The translations under genes were made by a program, and so were the position numbers. From contig JAGPNK010000029.1 in assembly GCA_020746835.1 (NCBI GenBank), positions 124,001 to 188,000 of the forward strand: 64,000 nt of DNA, read 5' to 3'. Within the stretch, counting starts at the first letter, position 1; every line of letters begins with the position of its first letter. Of the stretch, positions 9,215-19,745 are shown one piece after another. The DNA is from Stachybotrys elegans. Its lineage: Eukaryota > Ascomycota > Sordariomycetes > Hypocreales > Stachybotryaceae. The notes below the pieces were generated by a model that had not been told where the DNA came from, ran no database searches, and worked only from the letters and a program-made list of their open reading frames with translations.

Positions 9215-11885
9215 CTAATCCACCCCTGAACTAGTCCATATCTCCAACGTTTCTAATGACGATAGAGTGTTTGGATGTTTCTGGCCAAGGATTCGCTGTT
9301 GGGCCTGAACGCAGTCCTTCATCATGGCTAGAGCATCAGAGTCCCGACCTTGAGATTTCCAGGTACAAGCAAGATTGGCCATGCTTGTTAGCGTATCGGG
9401 ATGGTCAGCCCCAAGCTTGTTCTTGCGAGTCTCCATGACCTGCACCTCCAGCTTCTCGGCCTCTTCCCATCGGCCCCGGTTCCAAAACGTCGACGCCAGG
9501 TTGGCCATGCTCGTCAGCGTAGAGGGATGGTCAGCCCCAAGCTTGTTCTTGCGAGTCTCCATGACCTGCACAAACAGCTTCTCGGCCTCCTCCCATCGGC
9601 CCTGGTCCCTAAGTACACTTGCAAAAAGCGACGTACTCGCGAGACTTGCGTCATCCTCCACTCCCAACATCTTTATACGAGCCTTCCGAGACTTGCTTAC
9701 CATTCGTTCCGCAATATCATATCTCCCTTGCAACCACGCATACCATCCTCCCTTATATAACAGAGTTGCCCACTCTACTATCCTATTCTCTTCCGGTTTG
9801 TAATCGACTGCCTTCTGCACATGCAGAAAAAGTTTCTGGCAAGTCGCCCAATTCTCGTATTGGCCCGTCGGGAACCGCGCTGCCAATCGCTCGATGCATT
9901 GCTGTTCGAACGTCTCTTGTTGCCCATACAAACTGAGCCATTTCCGTGTTGTTAGCTGCACAAGCCCATGCATCTCAAACTCGTCTCCTTCTCTGTTCAT
10001 ATCAATAAGGCAGTAGTCCCTCAGCATCGCCACGTCGTCTTCAAATCCGTTATCTATGCTGTCTGTCTCGTTGCATGAGTCGCTGTCGCTGTCCCTAGCC
10101 TCATCCTGCCAACCTGCTCGCCCTGTGCTCTTGATCTTCTCGGCAGGCTCGAGCACCCACTCAGGAATGCCTTGTCGGTCGAAGAAGCTCATAAGCGACA
10201 GCAAATCTGCTGCAGACGGCCGTTTGTGCCGGATGTAGTCAAATGATATTCGCCACGTTGTCAGAATCGCATTCGAAGCTCCTCCGTCCCGCCGAAGGTC
10301 TCCACCGTCATGCTCTAGAAGCCTAGTTCTTTTACGCTCGCTCTCCCGAAACTCAGCCAGGTATTTCCCCACCGAGCTCCGCGGCTCCCTCGCTTTTATG
10401 TAGGCTGCTGCCTGGCTGATGGCCAGCGGAACACAGTCAAGCGCCTGTACGAGATCTGTGGCCGTATTCACATCCGCAAACCCTAACTTCTTCTCTAGGA
10501 GCGTTATGGCATCTGCCTGCGTCATCGGTCCGACTTCGATCATGAAGTTGCGGCTCCCTGTAATTCTGCAGGCCAAGTCTTTGTTGCGTGTTGTCACGAT
10601 GATGGAGCCATTTCGACTCTGCGGTAGATATGATGCCAACAGCCGTCGGTTGCCGCCTTCTTCACTTAGCCCGTATAACACCTCGTGGTCGTCGGCGCTG
10701 TCGAGCACCACAATCCATCTGCTGTTTCGTTCGTTGGAGAGCCAGTTCTGCACAAGCAGCGGTATATCAGCTTTGGGCTCGTTCCGACCGCTCAGCTCGA
10801 CTGTGTCGGCAATCGTCCTAAAGCTTTCTTCGACACGCGCCTGCGTACCGGCGTGGATCCAAAACACCCACACCTTAGTCTGTGCCTCAGCAATCCGGTG
10901 TGTGTATTCGATGGCCAGCTGCGACTTGCCGACGCCACCCAGGCCTACGAGGGCAACGCGGCCCGCGGGTTTGGAGCATTGTCGGTCGATCTGGTCGAGG
11001 ATGTCGCCGCGGTTGACGAAGTCAGAGTCGCGGGAGAATGGGATCGACGCCGACGGCTGCGGCGGTGTTTCTATTCAGACACATCAGCATGGCTCTGCTT
11101 GGAACGTGCGACTTTTTGGGAGTTGCCATTGTTAGTCATTCTGCTCTAGGGTGGTGGTAAACCTGCTTACTCTTCTTGATCTGCTCCTCCAGTCGCATTA
11201 GCGCATTATCTCTGCCTTCGCTATAGATAAGCGGCATGTGAACATTAAAGATGCCCAGAAGCGAGTACGCCATGTCTTCTTCACGTGTAGTCTCTCGGCC
11301 CTGCATCCACGCCATCCGCTCGGCCACGCTGAACTCGGAGAGATCCTGGCTAGCTTGGAGGGCTTCGATAGGGATCCCGGTTATTTCGCTGATGCACCGC
11401 TCCAAAGACTTCTTGCTCCCTAGATGAACGCCTTCTCTTGAAAAAAACTCGACTGATTCTGGAGCGACGAGCTCCTGTAGTGTCCAGCCGCGAGTGAACC
11501 ATTTGCTGTTCCGGAAGGCCGTCTCCCATGAAGATGGATCCCCGGTGGTCGAAGAGACGTCGGCTAGGTAAACATAGCAGACCGCGGCGTTCTGGTACCA
11601 GAGGAACATGGAGTTGATGGACTCTCCGAGCTCGGCGCTGCTTGACTTGTCAATACAGCACGTGTCCACCCAGAAATATTGCCAGCCATCTCGCGCCGCT
11701 TGTTCCCCGCAGAATCTGATCTTTCCATAGCCGAGTTTGTTTTCCACTCCACCGTCCGATATATCCTTGAAGATTACCTCCTCGTCACCCCAGGTGTGCG
11801 ACAGTATGGCATAAGGAGGGATTTTGTTGTGAGAAAACTCTTTCAGGCTGATCTTGCCGCTGCCGTTGCGCGTCAGGAGGCGCAT
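9215..11885 (-). CDS. HET-NB-ARC-TPR protein (fungal NLR, vegetative-incompatibility type)
   Basis: Two exons, 11885-11171 and 11070-9215, joined through a 100-bp intron (GTAAGC donor, AATAG acceptor) in phase, give 856 residues. Residues 1 to about 220 are a HET domain: AILSHTWG, FWVDTCCIDKSSSAELGESI, CYVYLADV, WFTRGWTLQEL. A nucleotide-binding NB-ARC domain follows, with P-loop GLGGVGKSQLAIEY at about residue 280, Walker-B-like RWIVVLDSADD and sensor GSIIVTTR. The C-terminus carries about three 42-residue kinesin-light-chain-type TPR units (RWEEAEKL...LGADHP.TLTSMANLA). Known relatives (HET-E/D/R class) trigger cell death on recognising non-self; that role is inferred here. A LINE sits 41 bp upstream of the start codon and inverted repeats flank the locus. 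No stop or frameshift was seen. Confidence 0.92.
9375..9612 (-). repeat. Near-identical 126-bp tandem units encoding TPRs
   Basis: Two adjacent 126-bp units share long exact stretches (for example ATGGTCAGCCCCAAGCTTGT in both). They encode the repeated METRKNKLGADHP.TLTSMA motif. High identity between units points to recent duplication or concerted evolution, as known for the repeat domains of fungal NLRs. Confidence 0.8.
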
Positions 11886-11926
11886 CTTCTCATATCGTAC
11901 TCGACAAGGCTGGGTCGGCGGGGCCG

Positions 11927-11950
11927 GTTAGGTTAGGTTAGGTTAGGTTA
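11927..11950 (-). repeat. (TTAGG)n / (CCTAA)n LINE tail
   Basis: Nearly five copies of the pentamer exactly at the LINE 3' end. It is telomere-like, but the unit is 5 bp rather than the TTAGGG of most fungi, and its position marks it as the retrotransposon tail. Confidence 0.8.
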
Positions 11951-12265
11951 TATTCCTACTCGGTTGTAGCCGCTAGATACATAAGCAGCCATGCCCGGTT
12001 AGCGGGGTTGGCGGACAGCCGAAGCTCGCTCCGGTGTTAATCCGAGGCTCGCCCCACTTCGCCAACATCAACAAACATTGACCAGCTGTCCCCAATGATC
12101 CCGCTTTCTCCTCAACCTCATTCTACTCGTGGCTGGCACCATCGTGCAGAATCTGGTTCTCTACTAATGTACAACAGTTTTCAGGCTCAGTAAAGGCGGC
12201 CACATCCGCCTCGTGTATAGGGTCCATGTACCTACAGTCTCCCCCCAGCGCCCGACATCGTCTGG

Positions 12266-13394
12266 CTACGTTTCGACCCCGAGATGCCCAAGGGTCCCTG
12301 TCTGTTCCATGAATCTGACGGCTTTCGCGGCTGCTTTGCGCTCTCCCAACACCCTTCGAAGGTCGCTTAGTCCTAGGATGTCGCCAAGTTCCTGGTTCCG
12401 GAGTTGTCGATGCTTCCGGCATCGCAGGAGGATATGCAATACCGTTTGTCGTCCTTGTCCGCAGGGGCACTTGTCGTCCGTGACGCCTGGTACCCTTTGC
12501 TTGAAGAGGAAGTGCTTGGTAGCTATCTTCTCGGTCCGCAACCCGATCAACAGTGCGCTTTGTCTCTTGTTGAGTTTCGTGTGCAGCTGTAATACCTCTT
12601 TTGTTGGTTTCGGCGTATAACGGAAGCAGACCCTGCCCCGGCTTTCATTGGCCCATTTGTCTTGCCAGGCTTTGTGAACGTGTTTGTGCGTCCACATCTT
12701 GAGCGTTGAACGGAGTGCCAATAGTTCAGGCGGCTCGGCCGCTCTGGGTCCATTGGCTCCTCCTTCCCTCCATCCTGTGGCTTCCTTGGCTGCTTTGTCG
12801 GCTTGTTCGTTTCCCCAAACCCCTGCATGGGCTGGGATCCATCGAACTTCCACAGGTAGTCCATTTTGCTGGAGCTCTTCTGTGAGTTCTGCGATGGCTT
12901 TCAAGAGATATGCTCCGGGTTTGCCTTTTGGTTTAGCCGAGGACCTTATGGCTGCCTGGTTGTCTGTGTATATGCACACTCTACTCCTTGTGTTGCCTCG
13001 CAGCTTGTCTTCCCGCGCCATCTGTAGAGCCAGCAAGATGCCCTGTAGTTCAGCGGCATGTACGGTTGAGATCCGCTCGGTGCCCATGTATGCTGCCCGG
13101 TTCTCCTGTGTCGTTGTACATACTGCTGCTGCTCCCACATGACCATTGATGCCACTGCCGTCGGTGTAGATGTGTATGGCTGTATGGTCTGATAGCTGTT
13201 CCAGGTGTTTCTGCTTGGCTGCTTTTGTATTGCCTTCGATATGACATCTTGGCCCGCGCCACCATGGAGGAGTAATATATGCGCTCGCCTGTTCTTGTTG
13301 TCGGATATTCGGCCCTTTCAAGTTCCGGATAGTCTGCTCGATAGCTTGCCTCGGACTCTTCCTCTTTTGTCTGTTTCCTGCTGATTCGGGGAGC
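12266..13394 (-). pseudogene. LINE ORF2 C-terminal fragment: RNase H and zinc-knuckle region
   Basis: An open frame from the truncated 5' end to the stop at 12266. RNase HI motifs are present in order: IYTDGSG, VHAAELQGI, IYTDNQAAIRS and IPAHAGVWGNEQADKAA (catalytic D, E, D and the C-terminal His/Asp region). A Cys/His segment follows (CPCGQGRQTVLHILLRC), as at the C-terminus of fungal Tad1-type LINEs. The start of the frame reads APPWW-type sequence (ITPPWWRGP) typical of the connector after the reverse transcriptase. The endonuclease and reverse transcriptase are missing, so it cannot move by itself. Confidence 0.88.
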
Positions 13395-13408
13395 GGTCGG
13401 CGGGGCCG

Positions 13409-14011
13409 CTTCGAATCTCAAGATGCCTTAAGCCGGACAGCCTGATCACGTGGTTGCATCACGTGATGGCTTGATCTCTTCTCAGCCTCAGGGGCTGCCC
13501 AAGGAATTTTCAAGGCGAGAATAAACAGTCATCCAGGGCAGTCTTTAGGCAGCAGTGGCCGAGTGGATCTTCTGGAACTTTCTGTGCCGCCACAGTCACA
13601 TTACAAAGACGCCATGGTGTGTCAATAGAACCCTGTTATCTTAGCACGTTATATTCCTTGGCGCCTTGAAGAATCACTCAAGCGTCAGAGTCCTGCACGG
13701 CAAAACTCTCGGAATCTGTAATTTTTCGCTTACAGTGATGTTAAAACCAAATAGCAATATTCCTTATAAAAAGGGCTATCTTTCTGCATCTCCAGAATGC
13801 TAAGAGACTTGCGCTATTGTAATAAGGCAGGGGCAAGAGGGAAAGGTGAAATTTACAACGTCAACGAAATGGTCAGCAGCATGGGCATCTCTGCCAGATC
13901 ACTTTCAAAAATTTGCTATCTGAAGGTAGAAATGGCTGAAGAAGAATGCAATGCAATGTTTATGTTTATAAATTCACAGGAGCAATGTTTTGGGGACCTA
14001 AACCATGAGTG
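13409..14011. other. Native upstream flank of the NLR gene
   Basis: Before the LINE insertion this would have been the proximal promoter of the HET gene. It includes two TCACGTGA/TCACGTGG E-box-like sites (13446-13475). An 87-codon plus-strand frame (13797-14060) looks incidental. Confidence 0.45.
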
Positions 14012-14053
14012 TGGCTCGCCACGTAGGGTGGCTCGCGACACAGGGATGGATGT
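14012..14053 (-). repeat. Right arm of the 42-bp inverted repeat flanking the NLR gene
   Basis: The reverse complement begins ACATCCATCCCTGTGTCGCG and pairs with 8354-8395. It is followed by TA at 14054-14055. Together the arms enclose 5.7 kb (about 4.2 kb without the LINE). Confidence 0.65.
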
Positions 14054-14270
14054 TAAGTAGACTCTAGGGAATTACACAGACTTTGTAGGCGCTATTAGGA
14101 ATTGTGTGGCTCAGGTCATCACTAACGATACAGATACTCGTTTGGGCCAAGGTTTAAGAAACAATAGAGAGTCAATACGAGGTGCTACTAAGCTCCCTTC
14201 AAGTCGCATTCTACAAGTCACTTGCCAAAAAGCTAAGGATGTTAGCCCTTAGCTATTAGTTAAGGGTCAA

Positions 14271-14813
14271 CTATTTTGCTTTCTTGCGCCAGATAGCATA
14301 GATAACGATTAAGTAAAATACAGCGCCATAAATGGCCATGACGACATTTCCATAGTAAATTGTAGCGTAGTGAAGAGCTCCATCATGACCTCCAAGCTCT
14401 ACAAAAAATCCCTGAAAGCGATGCATCCTGCTGGCAACCATGGGCCCCAAAATAAGTGTGCAAGAAGCGACAATAAATTGTAACATTTCAAAGCCTAGCA
14501 GAAACCGTCCCACCGCAACGACACATACCCCCAATAGAACGGCAACGGCACTTATGAAAGCTGTAATTATCATGAAGATAGTTATCATGACTTGGAGTTT
14601 TTGGAAGCTGTTGTGGAAGGTAGTGCTGGCAATTGTAAGGTTGGCCGATTTCGCCCGTTCCATATAGATACGGGCCAAGTTCGCATTTGTTGAGCTCAGG
14701 ATAGCAATGCCCAGGAAGAGTAGTATACGAAGACAAATAATGAATTCATGCCAGGTCTTGATAAGTTGAAATGCATTAGTAAAGGACCTGCAGATACCTC
14801 TTAGCTCGTGCAT
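14271..14813 (-). CDS. Small four-TM membrane protein, unknown
   Basis: From the first in-frame ATG (14813) the frame codes for 180 residues. Four hydrophobic segments are visible: FIICLRILLFLGIAILSS, VMITIFMIITAFISAVAVLL, a third from GRFLLGFEMLQFIVASCTLI, and a C-terminal one around GAVFYLIVIYAIW, followed by a basic WRKKAK tail. The topology resembles MARVEL-like or other small fungal tetraspan proteins, but no family motif is certain. It stands alone in AT-rich DNA. Confidence 0.55.
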   Translation of the reverse strand: MHELRGICRSFTNAFQLIKTWHEFIICLRILLFLGIAILSSTNANLARIYMERAKSANLTIASTTFHNSFQKLQVMITIFMIITAFISAVAVLLGVCVVAVGRFLLGFEMLQFIVASCTLILGPMVASRMHRFQGFFVELGGHDGALHYATIYYGNVVMAIYGAVFYLIVIYAIWRKKAK

Positions 14814-14831
14814 TATAAAATCGAGCAACAC

Positions 14832-15368
14832 TGTATTTGAATTCGTCCACCGTAAAGGCTATGTAACTAGAATTATTTAGTGGCGGCTATATATAGAAGC
14901 TAGAAGATCTAGAGCTATTTATGGCTTAAGTCCTGCTTAGTCGAGTGGGTCAACAAGGCTAGAACTGGTTAATAATAACAATACTTACCCTATATAAGTA
15001 CCTACCTACCTACTGTGTGTATATATGCTTACCTACTTAGGATGTACTTATAAAAAGGCAATTTCTTAGCGTACAGACCAGAAGCCACAAATGGACTATT
15101 ATCAATGCCGCTTTTAGGTTATGTCACAGAAGCTCCCTGATTATTTACACGCAGCAAGATCTGCGACAAGATACCGCCCAGCATACCATGCGGGATAAGG
15201 TGGCGCCATTACACGTCTTTGGAGACAAGCACAGAGTAGTTTCTACATACTGCCAGTCGGGCTTTCTAGACTATATACATATGTACATACATACAATAAA
15301 ATTCAGGTTCAGCTTCCGTATGTTAGCTTTGTAATATTTTTGGGGCAAGGTGCTCTGCTGTCCCATTA
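14832..15368. other. AT-rich spacer
   Basis: Contains (TACC)n/TATG microsatellite sequence near 14995-15040 and 15280. No gene recognised. Confidence 0.5.
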
Positions 15369-15557
15369 CAGTGTGTAATACAGTGGGGATGAAGTACCGA
15401 AGTAACAGAAAGCCACTTTTGGTCCCCTGCCTTCATGATGACCAGGCCCAAAAGGAGGGTCCAGTTTTGGGCACTGGCCATTATGAGACCTACTTGCAGG
15501 GGGACTAAAAATGGCTCTTATTAAGTTCGGTACTTTGACCCACTATTTTGCACACTG
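15369..15557. mobile_element. MITE-like element with about 60-bp terminal inverted repeats
   Basis: A 189-bp non-coding unit. The left end reads CAGTGTGTAATACAGTGGGG; the right end, reverse-complemented, reads CAGTGTGCAAAATAGTGGGT, and both continue with AAGTACCGAA and a TTTT(G/A)GTCCCC block. TA precedes the left end; the right side has TG, perhaps a decayed TA. The CAGT start, GGGTCAAAGT core and TA target resemble the Tc1/mariner-type element at 1-1271, suggesting a non-autonomous relative. Confidence 0.7.
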
Positions 15558-17036
15558 TGACTAGACCAGAGAGTGACTTGTGCTAAAAATTTTGTAAAGC
15601 TAAAAAACGGAAGCTAAAGGTGAATCTCATTGTACTAAGACTGGACGTTGACGTATTACTATAAGTCAAAGATCCATTTCAAGCCTACCGCAAGGTGCCA
15701 AAATTAGGCACAGACAGGCAGGACCCTTCATTCCATGGAGATCATTGAGTGGCCTCATCAATATTCAATCCTAATTCCACCCCATTCATTATATCGGAAG
15801 ACGGGCATTGGCACAGCTGATGAGTATGTAGGGAAGGAAAGCGCCTTCATTATTATGCTATTTTGGGACATCCCAGCGTCAACATGATACAACTTGTCTT
15901 CACCTCTGCTAAACTCTGCCTATGTTCACAGACAGCGAGAGCGCTTGAGCTGCCCCTAGCGTGAGCGCACTCAGCTGCGCCTCTATAAGTTGGGCGGGAT
16001 GATCCCAATCAGCCGCAGTAGACGAGAAAACTAGGGCAGGGTTAGGGCAAGCCTAGCGAGAAAGACGGGAAATGTGGCAGCGTTAGATGCTAGACTTACG
16101 TGGCCTCGTATTCTAACAAACCTAGGTGGGCAAGAGATGGAACTAGGTCCCCATGTCCTGGCTGCCGAGGCGGCCTTGATAAATCAATTGTTCTATCAAT
16201 GCAGTAACTCATTAGTATTCCTAAACCAAAATGAGTATACAGTTCGTTAGTATGGTATATGGACTCGAGCTTAATATAGTAACATTATCAAGGCTTTCCA
16301 TGCTCACTGGCAAGGCATATCCAAGTTTATGCCTCAATCCCTCCGCTTGTGATGACCTGGCCATACTAACGCACCAGTGCTCTCGCCGCTGGATGAGTGA
16401 AGGGGACGTAGCGAGACAGCCGATCAGGGCTGAACCGATATGGTGGCAGTGACCTACCCCTGAGTGTGGGGACCGGCACAAAGGATGTTTAAGGGGCATC
16501 CGTGCCATCTCTCCACAGTACATGATATGCTTCCTTGTGACGAATGGACAGTTTCGGGAGTATCCGTCATTCACAAAGTCCCTCATGCTGGTAGCCTGTT
16601 CTGAAAACCCACCTGCGAAGTGGAAACTGTCACCTCGAAACTCGGCCAGTAGGATTAATGGCCCACAGAAGTGTCCCTGCAATGCAAAACCCTTCCACTA
16701 TCCTCACCCCGCGTATTGATTCTCGAATGTGCCGACGGAGGGGCAGGAGACCAAGGGCAAGGCTCGACCTTGATATGAGTAACACCCGGAAGAGGAAAGG
16801 GGCCGCTACTAGAGGAGATTTGTTAGATGTAAGAGAACCTAAAAATAGAGAGAAGATTGGAGATGGGCATGTGACTGCATAACCGTATCCGGTCTGGAAG
16901 GGCCTGATTCATCTATATAAAGGTCGCTGCCGGTTCTCTGACTCACCATCAACCACTTGCCTCCATTAATTGCGAAGTCCCACCGAATCAGAGTCATTGA
17001 GAATCTCTCCTTCTCGCAACTCTCCACACCTCTATT
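15558..17036. other. Intergenic, nothing firmly recognised
   Basis: A 153-codon minus-strand frame (16221-16682) lacks recognisable features and I do not call it. The last 200 bp are the promoter and 5' UTR of the RING gene. Confidence 0.5.
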
Positions 17037-17686
17037 ATGTCTTCTGTCCGCATTCGGAATCAATGCAGCAACTGTTTGGAGAGCCTTGGCGGCACTGCTG
17101 CAATATTTCGCAGGTCCAACTCTGGACTGGTAAGTCTTGTTGTGTTCCAAAAATTTATTTGCTAACTCTTTTGCAGCATCTCTGTAGCAAATGCGCCAGC
17201 AATGTCAGCAGGCATGAACTCGTTCTGCAGTACGGCTGGAACGGCAACTGTCCGATTTGTTTTGGAGGATCTACCTTCCTCTATACCCTTTGTTCCACTA
17301 AGGATGATGAAAGAAAGATCGGGCACACATTCTGCGATCGTTGTTTGGAGAACCTTAATATACGCCAAAAGAGCAACAGCACCGAGTTTTACATTCCACG
17401 AAAAGTCCTATGTCCTATGTGCCGAGGAGAAATAGTCATGGCCACCAAGGCTGTTTCTGTGCTCATCATTCTAGAGGACGATGAAAGGAAGAAGCGTACT
17501 ATCACGGAGAAGAGAAGTGGGAAGGATTCTATCAAGGCAGTATTGAAGGTAAAGCTGAGCTACCGCGAAATGATGGTGAAAGTCATACTGAAGAGTGGAA
17601 GTAAGGTGTGGGTGCCTCTGAAAGATTTGGAAGGTAGATTGAAAAAGAGGGCTATGTTGAAATTCGAGACTAGGTATGGAGTTTAA
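17037..17686 (+). CDS. RING-type zinc finger protein (200 aa)
   Basis: Exon 1 (17037-17129) and exon 2 (17177-17686) join in phase 0 across a 47-bp intron with GTAAGT donor, GCTAAC branch site and TTGCAG acceptor. The protein starts MSSVRIRNQCSNC. Paired cysteines (CSNC...CSKC, about residues 10-40) suggest a small zinc ribbon. A C3HC4-like RING follows: CPIC, then C, GHTFCDRC, and CPMC (about residues 55-115). The basic C-terminal half has no known motif. RING proteins commonly act as E3 ubiquitin ligases; the substrate is unknown. The gene stands alone. Confidence 0.75.
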
Positions 17687-19636
17687 TGGTTATGTAGAAA
17701 GATTACGAGGCAAAAGGACACTCTGCAGTGTTAGTGTTTATAGTCTCGCTTATGGTGTAACGACACTGTCTGCGAATAACCACTGAATGCATGACCGTAG
17801 ACAAAAGTGAGGGTTACGTCAATATTTGCGACAATGCTCGTAGGGTGATGGGGCCTCAGAGCCGCCGGAGACTCTGCTGGCTTGGAGAAGAAGCGCCAAT
17901 AGATACAGACGGCACAGTCCTTGGTCATGCTCACAGAATCGGTGGAGCAGGCGGATGGCTCTAGCCCTCAACCGAGCCGACAATGTCATGATCAAGGAGG
18001 GTTCAGGGAGGATAGCCCTGCCAGACCCCCTTTGCAGCTCCTGCCTGATGTCGTCCGCTTTCATTCCAGTCCCCTTATGCTAACGTGGTCACGGTACTAA
18101 ATCCACATCGGCATAATCCTGTCCACCATGATAGGAGTTGGGTTATCTTTAGCGGTGACTGCAGCATGAGGCAATGGTCAATTACCAAAGTGCTGATGAA
18201 GGTGATGTGATGTGTAGCCGGCTTCAGGAGACAAGATCCTCAAATTCTGGCTCCGCGTGTTCCATTGCATGTCGAGGAGGCATTTATGCTGGATGCTATT
18301 AAGGACAAGATGGCAACATCTAACGGGGACGGAAACTGAAAGCCAGAATCACGATAATACGGTGGTTTGGGTGGGTTGATGTCTTTAGTCGGCGCCAGGC
18401 GTGGTGCATTCATGACTACCTGTAGCGGCAGTATCACCGGCAATAAGCTACTCTAAAGCTGGTTTCTAGGTCTGTTTCAAATGAGGTATAAGACAAAAAG
18501 GGAAATTGTCTAGAGTCATGGCCATCATTAGCAGAGTTACTGCCTTCCCTTGGAATCAAGTATAAATTTTATGCCTGCTGTATTTTGCTGAGCCTAGATA
18601 TCGGTCAGTCGTTAGAATGAACGCCTTTAGGCATAATCTTAGCAATAGATATCTTTGGCACCACTGGATCCGGTTCTCATTAATACTCTCCACGCTAACT
18701 GTAGAAACCTATATATTAGGGGCGCCTAGGCATCTTGCATAGATTCTGCAGCTACTATATAGAGATAATATAGTTGTGCAGGAACCGATGTAGAAGTCTG
18801 GGATTACAGCGTTTGGCAGATGCTAATAACATGGCTGGAGAAGCCGTGCATGATGAAATATGGAGGTTTCATGGCGATGTGTAAGAGCAGGTTAAACTTA
18901 CATAGGCATTTGGATGGTGGAGGGGCCACAAATGACGGTAGTGGAAACGGTAGATGTGCGAGTAGCGAGTACAAGCAGGTACTGCAGTTGCTGGGTGGTT
19001 CTTGCTCTCAAGTCAACGTAGTGGGGTCATTATGGCTGCAGGGTACATGGCTCACCACACCCTGGCGTGGATGGTGTTGTCAAAATAAGGTGTGGTCAAT
19101 GCGTCAGTAGCCATTTCCGACCGTAAACGCCATAACTAGCTTATAGTACCCTTGCCTCCCACTGAGGCCCGGTAGTACATATGAATCCATTTAAACATGA
19201 GCTCTAACTGTTCTCTACTAACCCTCCCATTCCAATGGTTATTTTTTGTCTAGAATATTGTAGGGACATATATGTAGTGTGCTGGTTATACCTAGTAGCG
19301 TCAATTACAAAAGCCTTTATATCAAAATGAACATGGCGTTATCCTACCTGCAATTTGTCTATGTAGTTAAGCAATTACCAACCGACGGGTGTTGATTTTA
19401 CGTTCAAGACATTCGGGCATACAGTTCTTGGGCATTCTGACTGCCTAGTCGTCTCCAGGAACAGACTTTCTATTTTAAAAGGGCTTTTCTTCTGTCCGTA
19501 AAAGTGCGTGCACGCAAGCAGCGCGTGAAGCTGTGCCTCTTGGATTCTTCGCGTAAAAGTTGGGTTACTGAAAACAGTCTGTGACTGTTGCTTGGACAAG
19601 GCTGGCTCATTCCTAGTAATATTCAAGCTTGGGTTA
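17687..19636. other. Intergenic, nothing recognised
   Basis: Only short frames (up to 96 codons) with no protein-like features. No RNA gene seen. Confidence 0.5.
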
Positions 19637-19745
19637 TCCCTTTGAGTGTGCGAAGGTGGCATGGATGTATTCGACCCACATACCCCTCAATTTAAGTCGG
19701 TACAAGAAGTAACTTTGACCCTTCCCCCACCAAAAGCCACACCAA

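Larger units (their letters stand above)
11927..13394 (-). mobile_element. 5'-truncated LINE retrotransposon with 14-bp target-site duplication
   Basis: The element is bounded by perfect copies of GGTCGGCGGGGCCG at 11913-11926 and 13395-13408, a clear target-site duplication. On the minus strand it ends in a pentanucleotide tail (TAACC)n at 11950-11927. It encodes only the RNase H part of a LINE ORF2, so it is 5'-truncated, the usual outcome of incomplete target-primed reverse transcription. It lies on the same strand as the NLR gene, with its 3' end 41 bp before that gene's ATG. Confidence 0.9.

Noticed and set aside
9375..9803. Plus-strand open frames antisense to the NLR
   Set aside because: They are shadows of the repeated TPR coding sequence and have no features of their own.
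11927..11950. Interstitial telomere
   Set aside because: The unit is 5 bp, not the usual fungal TTAGGG, and it coincides exactly with the LINE 3' end between the target duplications.
13550..13625. tRNA-like segment (CAGTGGCCGAGTGG resembles a Ser/Leu tRNA A-box)
   Set aside because: No matching B-box, anticodon arm or acceptor stem could be folded from the following sequence.
16221..16682. 153-codon minus-strand frame
   Set aside because: Composition is not protein-like and no homologous motif was seen.
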